From assembly GCF_002282855.1 (NCBI RefSeq), contig NZ_NRIR01000001.1, forward strand, positions 248,001-312,000: 64,000 bases of DNA. The letters run 5' to 3'. The notes beneath the pieces are model-generated. The model did no database searches and had not been told where the DNA came from. It worked only from the letters and a program-made list of their open reading frames with translations. Position numbers and translations under genes: made by a program. Every line of letters begins with the position of its first letter. The stretch's first letter is position 1. Shown here piece after piece: positions 18,890 to 28,034 of this stretch. This stretch comes from Paraferrimonas sedimenticola. GTDB lineage: Bacteria; Pseudomonadota; Gammaproteobacteria; Enterobacterales; Shewanellaceae.

Positions 18890-19984
18890 TTAATTGCGCG
18901 CTTGGGCGTAAGAATCTTCAGCAATACCGTGGAAGGTGTTCACCTGCTCGGCAAATTCGCTGTACGACTTATACACAGCTTGCATTTGTGGATCCGCCGC
19001 GGCTTGTTCGGCCAGTACTTCGGTGGTGATGGCTTTTAGGCTTTGTACGACATCCGCTGGGAATTGGCGCACTTCGACACCGTGCTCCTCCACTAGAGTT
19101 TTTAGCGCACCGGCATTTCTGGCGGTGTACTCATCAAGCATGTCTTGGTTAACCGCGCGGGCGGCCACTCGCACAATGGCTTGCAAGTCCGCTGGCAGAC
19201 CAGCGTAGGCTTTTTCGTTAACCAGGAACTCAAGCGTCGTACCTGGCTCGTGCCAGCCTGGGTAATAATAGAACTTGGCGGCTTTGTGCAGGCCAAACGC
19301 TAGGTCATTGTATGGACCTACCCACTCGGTGGCATCAATGGCACCTGTCTGCAGCGCAGTAAATAGTTCGCTGCCCGGCAGAGTCACCGCCACACCGCCT
19401 AAGCGAGTTAGCACCTCGCCACCCAGACCCGGCAGACGCATTTTTAGGCCTTCCAAGTCCGCGATGCTATTGATCTCTTTGTTAAACCAGCCACCCATTT
19501 GGGTACCGGTATTACCGCCAGCCATCGGTATCAAACCGTAAGGCTTGTAAGCCTCTTGCCACAACTCAAGACCGCCGCCGTAGTGCAGCCAGCCGTTCAT
19601 CTGCTGAGCATTTAAGCCAAAAGGTACTGCGGCAAAGAACTGCGCTGCAGGTAGTTTGCCTTTCCAGTAATACGCCGCACCATGGCCCATCTCGGCGGTG
19701 CCTTGGCTGACGGTATCAAACACCTCAAAGGCTGGCACCAGCTCGCCACCACCGTAGACTTTTACGGTGAGACGACCGTCGCTCATTTCGCCCACTAGCT
19801 CAGCAAAGCGCTCAGGCGCGGTGCCAAGACCTGGAAAGTTTTTAGGCCAGGTGGTCACCAGCTTCCATTCAAAGGTTTGTTTTGCCGCGGCGGCTGCTTC
19901 CGGTGCAGCCGCTTGTTTGTCTGCCTGACCACAGCCCACCAGGGCCAGTAGCGCAGCTACGAGTGTTACGGTTAAGCGATTCAT
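18890..19984 (-). CDS. TRAP transporter substrate-binding lipoprotein (DctP family)
   Basis: Extracytoplasmic solute receptor of 364 residues with lipobox LVGCGQ, so tethered rather than free in the periplasm. Family motifs are WKLVTTWPKNFPGLG near the N-terminus, GHGAAYYWKGK, MRLPGLGGEVLTRLGG and QTGAIDATEWVGPYND. The pattern WP-KN and ATEWVGPYND is like TakP and related 2-oxo-acid or lactate receptors, so a monocarboxylate or keto acid is the likely ligand; this is inference. ATG 19984 is six bases after AGGGAG and is preferred over the adjacent ATG 19987. Last gene of the dctQ-dctM-dctP order. Confidence 0.92.
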   Translation of the reverse strand: MNRLTVTLVAALLALVGCGQADKQAAAPEAAAAAKQTFEWKLVTTWPKNFPGLGTAPERFAELVGEMSDGRLTVKVYGGGELVPAFEVFDTVSQGTAEMGHGAAYYWKGKLPAAQFFAAVPFGLNAQQMNGWLHYGGGLELWQEAYKPYGLIPMAGGNTGTQMGGWFNKEINSIADLEGLKMRLPGLGGEVLTRLGGVAVTLPGSELFTALQTGAIDATEWVGPYNDLAFGLHKAAKFYYYPGWHEPGTTLEFLVNEKAYAGLPADLQAIVRVAARAVNQDMLDEYTARNAGALKTLVEEHGVEVRQFPADVVQSLKAITTEVLAEQAAADPQMQAVYKSYSEFAEQVNTFHGIAEDSYAQARN

Positions 19985-20002
19985 CATCCGCTCCCTAATT
20001 TA

Positions 20003-21364
20003 TTATCCGTATATAAGTTGCGGCAAAAAGGTCGCTATTCCCGGCCAAATTGCCATCAGCACTATCAGCAACAACTGAATGCCGATAAAGGGCAGCACGC
20101 CCCAATACAAGGCTTGGCTAGTCAAACTCGGCGGTGCCACACCGCGCAAATAAAACAGCGCAAAGCCAAACGGCGGGGTCAAAAACGAGGTCTGCAAATT
20201 GACCGCAATCATGATCCCAAGCCACACGGGGTCAAGCCCCATGGTTAACAACACAGGTGCCACTAGTGGCACGACAACAAAGGTGATTTCAATGAAGTCC
20301 AAAATGAACCCCAGCAAGAAAATCACCAGCATCACAACAATCGTGGCGCCCACTACCCCACCGGGTAAGTCCGCCAATACGCCGTGAATCAGATCTTCGC
20401 CGCCCAGCCCTCGAAACACTAGTGAGAACAGCGCCGCGCCGATCAAAATCAAAAACACCATGCAGTTCACTCGCACTGTGGTTAGCAGCACATCCTGCAA
20501 TCTCGCCCAGCCCATGGCGCGACGAGCCAGCGCCAAAATCAATGCGCCACCAGCACCCACTGCCGATGCTTCCGTAGGTGTGGCCAACCCCATAAGAATG
20601 GAACCTAAAACCAGAAAAATCAAAATGATGGGAGGCAATAGTGATGCCATCAAGCGGCCAAATGATGGCGCGTCTTCCTCAGTTTCGGCGCGCTTGGGCA
20701 ACCACTCGGGTTTAAGCTTGACCATCAACAGGGTGTAAGCGATGTACATGGCCACCAGCATCAAGCCTGGAATCAGCGCCCCGGCAAACAAATCACCCAC
20801 GGAGACGGTTTTAGGCGAGAACACGCCTAGGTTTAACTGAGCCTGTTGATAGGCCGAGCTTAGAACATCGCCAAGCAGCACCAGTGCAATCGAGGGTGGA
20901 ATGATTTGGCCTAAGGTCCCGGTGGCGCAAATCGCGCCGGCGGCAAAGCCCGGGTGATAGCCGCGCTTTAGCATACCCGGCAGCGACATCAGCCCCATGG
21001 TCACCACGGTCGCGCCGACAATCCCGGTGCTGGCTGCGAGTAGCATACCTACTAGAATCACCGAGATAACCAAGCCACCTTGCAGACGACCAAACAGCTG
21101 CGCCATGGCATCGAGCAGGTCTTCGGCAATTCGCGACTTCTCCAGCAACACGCCCATGAACACAAACAGAGGCACTGCCAGCAGGGTCTGGTTGTTCATA
21201 ATGCCAAACAGGCGGTTGGGCAGCGCCGCTAAAAAGGCCCCATCAAAGGCACCAAATAGCGTGGCGACGCCTGCAAACAACAAAGCGCAGCCAGCCAGAG
21301 TAAAAGCCACCGGAAAGCCCAGCATCAGCATCAAACAAACCAGAGCAAACAGAGCTAGTGCCAT
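20003..21364 (-). CDS. TRAP transporter large permease (DctM)
   Basis: 453-residue membrane protein with 12 or more helices. Typical DctM segments include FVFMGVLLEKSRIAEDLLDAM, ATGTLGQIIPPSIALVLLGD and GLATPTEASAVGAGGAL. It forms the Na+-coupled translocation unit together with DctQ. It overlaps the end of dctQ by 10 bp and is followed 18 bp later by the receptor gene. Confidence 0.95.
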   Translation of the reverse strand: MALALFALVCLMLMLGFPVAFTLAGCALLFAGVATLFGAFDGAFLAALPNRLFGIMNNQTLLAVPLFVFMGVLLEKSRIAEDLLDAMAQLFGRLQGGLVISVILVGMLLAASTGIVGATVVTMGLMSLPGMLKRGYHPGFAAGAICATGTLGQIIPPSIALVLLGDVLSSAYQQAQLNLGVFSPKTVSVGDLFAGALIPGLMLVAMYIAYTLLMVKLKPEWLPKRAETEEDAPSFGRLMASLLPPIILIFLVLGSILMGLATPTEASAVGAGGALILALARRAMGWARLQDVLLTTVRVNCMVFLILIGAALFSLVFRGLGGEDLIHGVLADLPGGVVGATIVVMLVIFLLGFILDFIEITFVVVPLVAPVLLTMGLDPVWLGIMIAVNLQTSFLTPPFGFALFYLRGVAPPSLTSQALYWGVLPFIGIQLLLIVLMAIWPGIATFLPQLIYG

Positions 21365-21867
21365 TCGCCCTCCTTGCCAAACAGTTTGGCGCCGTTGCGA
21401 ATCAGCTCAGCGATACCGGCCAAACTCATACTCACCACGAACAACAGCAACAAGGTTTTTTGCACATACACAAACGCCAGCCCACCGGCTTCGGCAGAGG
21501 CCTCACCTCGAGCCCAGCTCATCATCACATAGTCCCAGCTGACAAAGCCGATGAACAAGGTGACTGGCAGCAGCAAAACGAGAGTGCCGACAAAGTCGAC
21601 CAAAGCTTGCCGACGTTCAGAGAAATTGCGGTAAAAGACATCGACACGCACATGCCCCTGTTGTTTTAGGGTGTAGCCCGCGCCGAGCATAAAGGCGATG
21701 CCGTGCAGGTACATGACGCTTTCTTGCAAGGCGATTGAGCCCAACGAGAAACCATAACGCAACACCACCACGGCCAGTAATAAGCCAGCCATGACAAGAG
21801 TGAGCCAGGCGCATAAACGGCCCAGCCCTTCAGAAAAGGCGTCGATAAAACGCAGCAGTTGTTTCAC
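21355..21867 (-). CDS. TRAP transporter small permease (DctQ)
   Basis: 170 residues with four membrane helices. The segment RQALVDFVGTLVLLLPVTLFIGFVSWDYV is typical of DctQ. The start is GTG (KQLLRFIDAFSEGLGRL follows). No good ribosome site is visible, because the bases before the start are taken up by a 31-bp inverted repeat. First gene of the TRAP operon. Confidence 0.92.
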   Translation of the reverse strand: MKQLLRFIDAFSEGLGRLCAWLTLVMAGLLLAVVVLRYGFSLGSIALQESVMYLHGIAFMLGAGYTLKQQGHVRVDVFYRNFSERRQALVDFVGTLVLLLPVTLFIGFVSWDYVMMSWARGEASAEAGGLAFVYVQKTLLLLFVVSMSLAGIAELIRNGAKLFGKEGEWH

Positions 21868-21870
21868 GTC

Positions 21871-21901
21871 AAAAGACTAATATGAGTTGCATAAGTCTTT
21901 T
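21871..21901. promoter_or_regulatory. 31-bp dyad abutting the TRAP operon start codon
   Basis: AAAAGACT (21871-21878) is mirrored by AGTCTTTT (21894-21901), with further partial symmetry inside (TATGAG/TTGCATA). It sits between the promoter and dctQ, four bases from the start codon. It could be an operator or an RNA hairpin covering the start. No T-run follows, so a terminator is unlikely. Confidence 0.6.
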
Positions 21902-21913
21902 GATAACAAAATT

Positions 21914-21942
21914 TTTACACTGAGATCCAGTGCTTATGTCAA
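21914..21942 (-). promoter_or_regulatory. sigma-70-type promoter for the TRAP operon
   Basis: On the minus strand TTGACA (21937-21942) and TGTAAA (21914-21919) are spaced by 17 bp. The -35 is perfect and the -10 is weak. It lies about 47 bp upstream of dctQ. Confidence 0.6.
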
Positions 21943-21955
21943 TCCGACAAAAATT

Positions 21956-22258
21956 TTAATGGCCGCCGGTGCAAGAAGGAGAGCGTGGTGCACCCTCGCT
22001 TTTCTGCGCCCATTCGCTTGGGGTGTAGGTATGCAGAGCTAATGCGTGCAGGCTAGCTGCCAGTTCATCGGCCAGCACTGTGTTGACCGCTCGATGGCGC
22101 TGCAACAAGCGCTGACCGTCGAACTGCTCGCTAACGATAATGGCTTTGAAGTGACTTTGTCCGTCGGCACTGGAGCGATGCATGTGGCTTTCGTTAATCA
22201 CTTCCAGATGACTGGGTGCAAAGGCTTGGGTCAATTTTTGTTCTATGATGTTTTGCAT
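21956..22258 (-). CDS. bolA: BolA family protein
   Basis: 100 residues. The family core NESHMHRSSADGQSHFKAIIVSEQFDGQRLLQRHRAVNTVL carries the conserved histidines used with monothiol glutaredoxins to hold a 2Fe-2S cluster. BolA acts in iron-sulfur trafficking and as a stress-related regulator. The tail SEGAPRSPSCTGGH contains one more Cys and His. In E. coli bolA is also near yajG and ampG, as here. Confidence 0.92.
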   Translation of the reverse strand: MQNIIEQKLTQAFAPSHLEVINESHMHRSSADGQSHFKAIIVSEQFDGQRLLQRHRAVNTVLADELAASLHALALHTYTPSEWAQKSEGAPRSPSCTGGH

Positions 22259-22267
22259 TCTAATTCT

Positions 22268-22906
22268 CTATTGCTGGTCTGCCGCGGATTCGCTTAACGC
22301 ACTCAAGCAGCGAAACGTCAGGTTTATTCGAGGATCCGCGCTAGCCCGCTTGGGAACGCTGTGTTGCCAATGATGCTGCATCGGTGGCCACATGATCAAG
22401 AGCTCCCCTGGGTTCAATGGCAGCTTAACCCTTTGCTTGCTGGTATTGTGGCGCAGAATAAAATCCCGCGCGGCGCCCAGCGTCAAGGATACGATAGGCT
22501 GATTGGGGGCGAGCTCGGACTCGTTGTCGGCGTGCCACCCCATGCTATCGCGGCCATCGCAATAGTGGTTAAGCAGCACAGAGTTCATTTCAATCCCCCA
22601 CTGCTCGTTGATTCGCGCGCACAACTCGCGCAGCTCTTGGGGCATGGCCAGTGCGATGTGGTCTTTGCCCGAGTAGCGATAGCTCGCCGCTTCAAAGGCA
22701 AACCACACTTGCTGTCTGGGGATTTGGTGCCAGCGGCCAAACACTTTTATTTCCGGACTCTCCCACGGATAGTCCTGCATCGCTTGCTGCAACCGGGTTT
22801 GCTCGGTTTCAGAGAGCCAATTAGGCACGCGAGTTAAGGCGCCATCTGGTAGGATTTGCGCTTGCTTATTCAGGATAGCTTTCTCACTCTTGCTAAAGTT
22901 TGCCAT
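22268..22906 (-). CDS. alkB: AlkB-like 2-oxoglutarate/Fe(II) dioxygenase
   Basis: 212 residues. The iron ligands are the HxD of MGWHADNE and the distal His of WQHSVPK. The arginine pair for 2-oxoglutarate is in PRINLTFR. The substrate-side motif LLNHYCDGRDSMGWHADNE resembles the AlkB/ALKBH2-type DNA demethylases rather than protein hydroxylases. Likely role is oxidative removal of 1-methyladenine and 3-methylcytosine; specificity is inferred. The symbol is used for the family. It is followed by bolA after 9 bp. Confidence 0.88.
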   Translation of the reverse strand: MANFSKSEKAILNKQAQILPDGALTRVPNWLSETEQTRLQQAMQDYPWESPEIKVFGRWHQIPRQQVWFAFEAASYRYSGKDHIALAMPQELRELCARINEQWGIEMNSVLLNHYCDGRDSMGWHADNESELAPNQPIVSLTLGAARDFILRHNTSKQRVKLPLNPGELLIMWPPMQHHWQHSVPKRASADPRINLTFRCLSALSESAADQQ

Positions 22907-22964
22907 AATAGCCGCCTAAGATAGCCAAGCCTCCGATAAAATCGGTCGATTAACGTAAGGACAA

Positions 22965-22988
22965 ATGCATTCGCTGCAGCGAACATGA
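22965..22988 (+). other. possible 7-codon leader ORF coupled to rlmG
   Basis: ATG at 22965, preceded by TAAGGA, opens MHSLQRT and stops at a TGA that overlaps the rlmG start (ATGATG, 22985-22990). rlmG has no ribosome site of its own. The arrangement would couple rlmG translation to the leader. Confidence 0.35.
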
Positions 22989-24103
22989 TGAATCAAGATA
23001 CCATACTGGCCGGTCAGGCGTTGACCTTAAAGCGCTACCCCATTACCAGCAACTGCAACCTGCAGGCCTGGGACGCGGCCGATCATCACTTGCTGAAGAC
23101 TTTGCAAGACCAACAGCTCGACGCTGATGGTGCCTTGCTGCTCAACGATGCCTTTGGCGCGCTGGCCTGCGGAATTCAAGCGGAGCGTTTTTACAGTCAT
23201 ACCGACTCCAAAGTTGCCCAACTTGGGTGCATCAAGAATCTAAGCCTTAACGGCCGAGACCCTGAGCTTAACTGGCTGGCGATTGACGAGCCTTGGCCCG
23301 AGTCGCTTGAACTGGTGTTAATGAAGCTGCCGCGCAACCTCAATCAACTGGACAGTCAGCTGCAAAAGCTCAGTCAAACCTTGCGTGCGGGTGCGCGTTT
23401 GTTGATTGGCGGTAAAGCCAAGTTGATCAACCGCGCTTTGGTAGAACGCTGCGCTCGCCAATTCGGTCAGGCCACCCCCAGCCTCGCCTGGAAGAACACG
23501 CGCGTCATCGAGTGTGTATTTGACGGCCAGCCCCGCGCCACCACGCCACTGCGCCAATGGCCGGTGCCTGAGTACGACTTAACCTTGAGCAATATGCCCA
23601 ATGTGTTTGCCGGTAATTCGCTGGACATTGGCGCCCGCGCCATTTTGCCCTATTTGCCCGAAGACTGTGATGGGCCGATCGTCGATCTCGGTTGTGGCAA
23701 TGGCGTGCTCGGTTTACGCGCCGGACAGCTCAACCCAAATGCTGACATTCACTTTGTCGACGAGTCAGCCGCAGCGGTGCAAAGCGCAGAGCTAAATTGG
23801 CAAGAGAACCTCAAGCGCAATGGCGCCCAATTCCACTGGAGCGATTGCTTGTCAGAAATCGCGCCGTTACAAGCTCAATGGATTTTGTGTAACCCACCCT
23901 TTCACCAAGGCGATGCGATCACCGACCACATTGCCTGGCAGATGCTCAAAGACAGCCACCGACACCTTTGCAAAGGCGGGCAGTTGCTGCTGGTTGGCAA
24001 TCGCCATCTGGGTTATCACGTTAAACTCAAGCGGGTGTTTGGCAACAGCGAACTGGTGGCCTCGGACAACAAATTTGTGGTGCTAGTAGCGACTAAAAAC
24101 TAG
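22985..24103 (+). CDS. rlmG: 23S rRNA (guanine(1835)-N2)-methyltransferase
   Basis: 372 residues in two methyltransferase-like domains. The N-terminal one is degenerate. The C-terminal catalytic one has the SAM-binding motif VDLGCGNGVLGLRA and the base-flipping motif LCNPPFHQG typical of N2-guanine methyltransferases. LGNRHLGYHVKLKRVFG-type residues near the end (here VGNRHLGYHVKLKRVFG) distinguish RlmG from RsmC. It modifies G1835 of helix 67/68. It is transcribed divergently from alkB. Confidence 0.92.
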   Translation: MMNQDTILAGQALTLKRYPITSNCNLQAWDAADHHLLKTLQDQQLDADGALLLNDAFGALACGIQAERFYSHTDSKVAQLGCIKNLSLNGRDPELNWLAIDEPWPESLELVLMKLPRNLNQLDSQLQKLSQTLRAGARLLIGGKAKLINRALVERCARQFGQATPSLAWKNTRVIECVFDGQPRATTPLRQWPVPEYDLTLSNMPNVFAGNSLDIGARAILPYLPEDCDGPIVDLGCGNGVLGLRAGQLNPNADIHFVDESAAAVQSAELNWQENLKRNGAQFHWSDCLSEIAPLQAQWILCNPPFHQGDAITDHIAWQMLKDSHRHLCKGGQLLLVGNRHLGYHVKLKRVFGNSELVASDNKFVVLVATKN

Positions 24104-24195
24104 CACTGCTCTGTTTGCCAAAAACCGAAACAGAACAACGATTACCACCAATAACTAAAACCAACATTTACAACCGATAATTAGTTGAGATTTTC

Positions 24196-24762
24196 ATGAA
24201 GTACAAAGGACTTAGCGCAGTATTTGCATCCCTTGCCCTACTCGCTGGATGCGCCAGCCAACCACTGCCACAATTAGCGCTTTCACCTGCCGCTGTGACC
24301 GTCACCGATAGCCATCAGGGCAGCTTGCACCTCACCAGCCAAGACCTTCGCAACGCCAATTACATTGCCAGCATCAACAAAAGCGACGAAGCAGCCCAGC
24401 TTATCGGCCCAACCGAGCCTCCGCGTCAATTGCTGCAACGTCTACTAAGCGATGCGTTTAGCAAGCAGGGTTATCAAATGAGCGCCAGCGCACCGGTATC
24501 TATGCAGCTGAATCTGGTGACCTTGGAAAGCCAAGTGGAGCAAGGCGCGTTTAAGTACCAAAACGACAGCCAAGTGGTGGTTAACTTGAAGGTGGACAAC
24601 GGCAAGCAGATCCTCAACAAGACCTACAAGGGTAACGCACAACGCAAAGCCCCGCTGACGGCTAATGCAGCGGATATCGAGCTGGAGCTTAACTCGCTGA
24701 TCAATAGTGTGCTGCAAGACATTGCCAACGACGACGAACTGCACCAGTTTATCGCTCAATAA
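24196..24762 (+). CDS. yajG: YajG family lipoprotein
   Basis: 188 residues with lipobox LLAGCAS after a short signal peptide. The domain contains LHLTSQDLRNANYIASINKSD, a typical YajG segment. Function in the family is not established. The neighbourhood yajG, ampG, bolA resembles that in enterobacteria, which supports the identification. Confidence 0.82.
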   Translation: MKYKGLSAVFASLALLAGCASQPLPQLALSPAAVTVTDSHQGSLHLTSQDLRNANYIASINKSDEAAQLIGPTEPPRQLLQRLLSDAFSKQGYQMSASAPVSMQLNLVTLESQVEQGAFKYQNDSQVVVNLKVDNGKQILNKTYKGNAQRKAPLTANAADIELELNSLINSVLQDIANDDELHQFIAQ

Positions 24763-24790
24763 CCCATAGCAACAAACCATGGAGTCGCCC

Positions 24791-25393
24791 GTGAAACGTA
24801 TACTCTCTGCCGCGCTCGGATGCGCTTTGTTACTGTGTCAGTCGGTTAAAGCCGAGCCTGTGCCGCTAGAACAACTGCAACCGGACAATCCGTTTCCCGC
24901 GGTGAAGCTTGAAACATCCATGGGCGATATCATCATCGAAATGGATCGCAATCGCAGTCCAATTACCGTCAATAACTTCTTGAGCTATGTGGCCAAGGGT
25001 CACTACGACAACACCATATTCCACCGCATAATGCCTGGTTTTGTGGTTCAAGGTGGTGGCTACACGGTGGATATCAAAGAGAAACCCGTAGACGAGCCTA
25101 TCGTTAATGAGTCGGGCAATGGCTTGTCTAACGAGCGCATGACAGTGGCGATGGCGCGCATGGACGACCCGCATTCAGCCACTAGCCAGTTCTATTTCAA
25201 CCTCGACGACAACACCAAGTTAGATCCCAGTTTTCGTCGCTGGGGTTACACGGTTTTTGGTGAGGTCAGCGAAGGCGAAGAGGTGATCGATGCCATGGCC
25301 GCCGTCCGCACGGGACACAACGCCAAGGTGGGCTGGGATAACTTTCCTTTGACCACCATTATGCTCAAACGAGCTAGCATAGTTCCCCAATAA
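24791..25393 (+). CDS. periplasmic peptidyl-prolyl cis-trans isomerase, cyclophilin type
   Basis: GTG 24791 is six bases after GGAG and gives a clean signal peptide (KRILSAALGCALLLCQSVKA). The upstream ATG 24779 lies before the ribosome site. The catalytic cyclophilin motifs are present: FHRIMPGFVVQGGGYT, the ATSQFYFNL strand and FGEVSEGEEVIDAM. It folds proteins in the periplasm by proline isomerisation. Length and export signal fit the PpiA type rather than cytoplasmic PpiB. It lies 28 bp after yajG and is likely cotranscribed. Confidence 0.93.
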   Translation: MKRILSAALGCALLLCQSVKAEPVPLEQLQPDNPFPAVKLETSMGDIIIEMDRNRSPITVNNFLSYVAKGHYDNTIFHRIMPGFVVQGGGYTVDIKEKPVDEPIVNESGNGLSNERMTVAMARMDDPHSATSQFYFNLDDNTKLDPSFRRWGYTVFGEVSEGEEVIDAMAAVRTGHNAKVGWDNFPLTTIMLKRASIVPQ

Positions 25394-25556
25394 GTCAAAT
25401 TTTCAAACCGGTATTTTTTTGTACATTTTTTCAAAAAAAGCCGTAGCCAATCGCAATCGACTTATGTAGTCTTGATCGTCCGTTTTTTGATTCGGGGTAA
25501 CTTCCGAATCGATTCGCTAACAACAATAAACAACGACAAATCAGGGCTTAGCTTAA

Positions 25557-25895
25557 ATGACGCCAGAAGACTTCATAAGCAACAAAGCCCCGCAACTTGC
25601 ATACTACGGTCAGGCCGCCATTGAGCGTCTGCTACCCGAGTCCGAACTGCAGCAGTATTTGTGGGAAACACTCCAAGAATGGGCGCAATACCAATTCGAC
25701 GGACAAACCAACAGCAAAACCGAGCGCGTGTTTTGGCACTTGCTATTCGAGCTTCATCAAGCCGAGCAAGTGGTCGAAGAATTGTGCACGGAAAGCAAGA
25801 AACACTTGCTTGAATGCTGTCAATATTTGAGTGGCTCCACAGACTTACCCAACGGCTGCATTGGCGTGCGACCAGAAGTTGTGCACAGCCCTTGA
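25557..25895 (+). CDS. hypothetical protein, 112 aa
   Basis: The protein is not recognised. It is soluble, acidic and mostly helical, with Trp-rich segments (YLWETLQEWAQYQF, VFWHLLFELHQAEQ) and four cysteines towards the C-terminus. It has no signal peptide. It precedes ampG by 44 bp in the same direction and could be cotranscribed with it. Confidence 0.65.
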   Translation: MTPEDFISNKAPQLAYYGQAAIERLLPESELQQYLWETLQEWAQYQFDGQTNSKTERVFWHLLFELHQAEQVVEELCTESKKHLLECCQYLSGSTDLPNGCIGVRPEVVHSP

Positions 25896-25939
25896 TGCCG
25901 TTAGTGTGTTGGCAATAAAAGCATAGTTTTAGGATCTTT

Positions 25940-27298
25940 ATGCTCGCCACTCTGTCTCAGCGCTATCCCAGTTTCGCCGTCTACGCGCAAAAACGCGTAA
26001 TGATTCTTTTGCTGCTTGGCTTCTCCGCCGGGCTGCCTTTAGTACTGGTATTTGGCACCCTGTCATTCTGGCTGCGCGAAGCCGGTGTGGATCGCACCAC
26101 CATTGGCTATTTCAGCTGGATTGCCGCGATCTACGGTTTTAAGTGGGTTTGGTCGCCCATCATAGACCGAACCCAAATCCCCGTGTTGGCCAAGCTGATG
26201 GGACGCCGTCGCAGCTGGATGCTCACCGCACAAATCGCCTTAATTGTGTCGCTGCTGGGCATGTCCACCTCAGATCCCGCCAATCAAATCGAACAGTTGG
26301 CTTGGTTTACTTTGGCCGTGGCTTTCTTCTCGGCGACTCAAGACATTGTTGTAGATGCGTTTCGAATCGAATCGGCGCCAGAGTCGGTGCAAGGGGCGAT
26401 GGCTGCGGCCTATCAAGCGGGTTATCGCAGCGCCATGATTGTCGCCGGCGCCGGCGCGCTGACCTTTGCCGCTTGGTTATCCCCAGCGGATGACACATAC
26501 TTACTGAGCGCCTGGCAAGGTGCCTATGTGGGTATGGCTGTGTTAGCCGGTGTGGGGGTCATTACCACCTTAATCGCCAAAGAGCCCGAAATTGCCGATG
26601 CCAAAATCGGTGAGCGCGAGCAACAAACCCTCAACGATTTTGCCAGGCGAATGCCCTACGCTCGCGCCCGCTTTAGTGCCTGGCTGTATCACTCGGTGGC
26701 CATGCCCTTTAAGGACTTTTTCAGTCGCTTTGGCAAAGACGCGATTCTGATTTTAATGCTGATTAGCTGCTATCGAATCTCGGATATTGTGATGGGCATT
26801 ATGGCCAACGTGTTCTATGTGGACATGGGCTTTGCCAAACAAGAAATTGCGGCGGTATCTAAGGTCTATGGCCTGATTATGACCTTGGTAGGTGGCGTTG
26901 CCGGTGGGGCATTGCTGATGCGCTACGGCACCATGAAGATTCTGTACTTAGGTGCAGCACTTGTGGCCATCACTAACCTGCTGTTCGCAGTGCAAGCGGA
27001 AGTGGGATACAACATGGCGCTGCTGACCTTCAACATCTCGGTGGACAACTTTAGCGCCGGTATCGCTACGGCCGCCTTTATCGCGTACTTGTCGTCGCTG
27101 ACCTCGGCGGGTTACACCGCAACCCAGTACGCCCTGTTGTCATCGATTATGCTGCTGTTCCCTAAGTTTGTCGCCGGCTTTAGCGGCATGGTGGTGGATG
27201 CGGTTGGCTACACCTGGTTCTTTGTGGCGGCGGCCGCGATTGGCTTCCCGGTACTGACGCTGGTGCGCTTGGTGGATAAGGCGAGGCGGGAGAGCTAG
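25940..27298 (+). CDS. ampG: AmpG muropeptide permease (MFS)
   Basis: 452 residues with about 12 membrane helices. The AmpG signatures are LLLGFSAGLPLVLVFGTLSFWLREAGVDRTTIGYFSW, WSPIIDRTQIPVLAKLMGRRRSWML and FFSATQDIVVDAFRIE. It imports GlcNAc-anhydro-muropeptides from the periplasm for cell-wall recycling. The gene is intact. Immediately downstream lies a repeat cluster. Confidence 0.94.
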   Translation: MLATLSQRYPSFAVYAQKRVMILLLLGFSAGLPLVLVFGTLSFWLREAGVDRTTIGYFSWIAAIYGFKWVWSPIIDRTQIPVLAKLMGRRRSWMLTAQIALIVSLLGMSTSDPANQIEQLAWFTLAVAFFSATQDIVVDAFRIESAPESVQGAMAAAYQAGYRSAMIVAGAGALTFAAWLSPADDTYLLSAWQGAYVGMAVLAGVGVITTLIAKEPEIADAKIGEREQQTLNDFARRMPYARARFSAWLYHSVAMPFKDFFSRFGKDAILILMLISCYRISDIVMGIMANVFYVDMGFAKQEIAAVSKVYGLIMTLVGGVAGGALLMRYGTMKILYLGAALVAITNLLFAVQAEVGYNMALLTFNISVDNFSAGIATAAFIAYLSSLTSAGYTATQYALLSSIMLLFPKFVAGFSGMVVDAVGYTWFFVAAAAIGFPVLTLVRLVDKARRES

Positions 27299-27500
27299 CC
27301 CGCTGCCCGCGCGTCACTCCTCTACCCGCGCGTCATTCCCGCGAAAGCGGGAATCTAGCCAACCGCTACCCCCACGTCATTCCGCTACCCGCTCGTCATT
27401 CCTCTACCCGCGCGTCATTCCCAACTTGATTGGGAATCTAGCCAACCGCTATTAGCACCTAGGTAGATCCCCAGTCAAGCTGAGGATGACGGGAATAGCG
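27299..27500. repeat. dRS3-like palindrome cluster
   Basis: ATTCCC-GCGAAAGC-GGGAAT is at 27335-27354 and a longer-spaced ATTCCCAACTTGATTGGGAA unit is at 27418-27438. Truncated CGTCATTCC half-units lie between them. An inverted GATCCCCAGTCAAGCTGAGG arm is at about 27466-27490. It fills the gap between the convergent ampG and yajQ. Confidence 0.85.
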
Positions 27501-27548
27501 GGGCTGACGGTAATGGCTGAATTAGCAGAGACATCTGCCAATCACCAA

Positions 27549-28034
27549 CTAATCCCGAAAGTTATTAAACTGCAGCGGCTGCGCAATATCCTCATTGCCT
27601 TTCAGCAAAGCCATGGTCGACTGCAAATCATCGCGCTTTTTACCCGTCACACGCACGCTGTCACCTTGAATCGAAGCTTGTACCTTAAGCTTGGCGTCTT
27701 TGATCATCTTAACGATCTTCTTCGCTGTAGGCTGGTCGATGCCCTGCTTAAAGTCGACGTGCAAAGTGGCCGTCTTGCCAGACAGCGACACATTGCCGGT
27801 TTCCATCGAACGAGGGTCAACGCCGCGCTTGGTCAGGTTGTTGCGCAACATATCCAACATCTGGCGGCACTGGAACTCTTCGTTGGCTTGCAACGCCACT
27901 TGCTCTTTATTCAGAGTAAAGTTGGCATCCACACCGCGAAAATCAAAGCGAGTGTCCAGTTCGCGATTGGCGTTGTCGACGGCATTTTTTAGTTCAACCG
28001 TGTCCAGCTCAGAAACAATGTCAAAAGACGGCAT
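27549..28034 (-). CDS. yajQ: YajQ family nucleotide-binding protein
   Basis: 161 residues starting [22 protein letters not shown], the usual family N-terminus. The in-frame extension to 28064 is not needed. The two ferredoxin-like domains include the motif [12 protein letters not shown]. Members bind nucleic acid and, in Xanthomonas and Pseudomonas, cyclic di-GMP; whether this one does is unknown. Confidence 0.95.
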   Translation of the reverse strand: MPSFDIVSELDTVELKNAVDNANRELDTRFDFRGVDANFTLNKEQVALQANEEFQCRQMLDMLRNNLTKRGVDPRSMETGNVSLSGKTATLHVDFKQGIDQPTAKKIVKMIKDAKLKVQASIQGDSVRVTGKKRDDLQSTMALLKGNEDIAQPLQFNNFRD

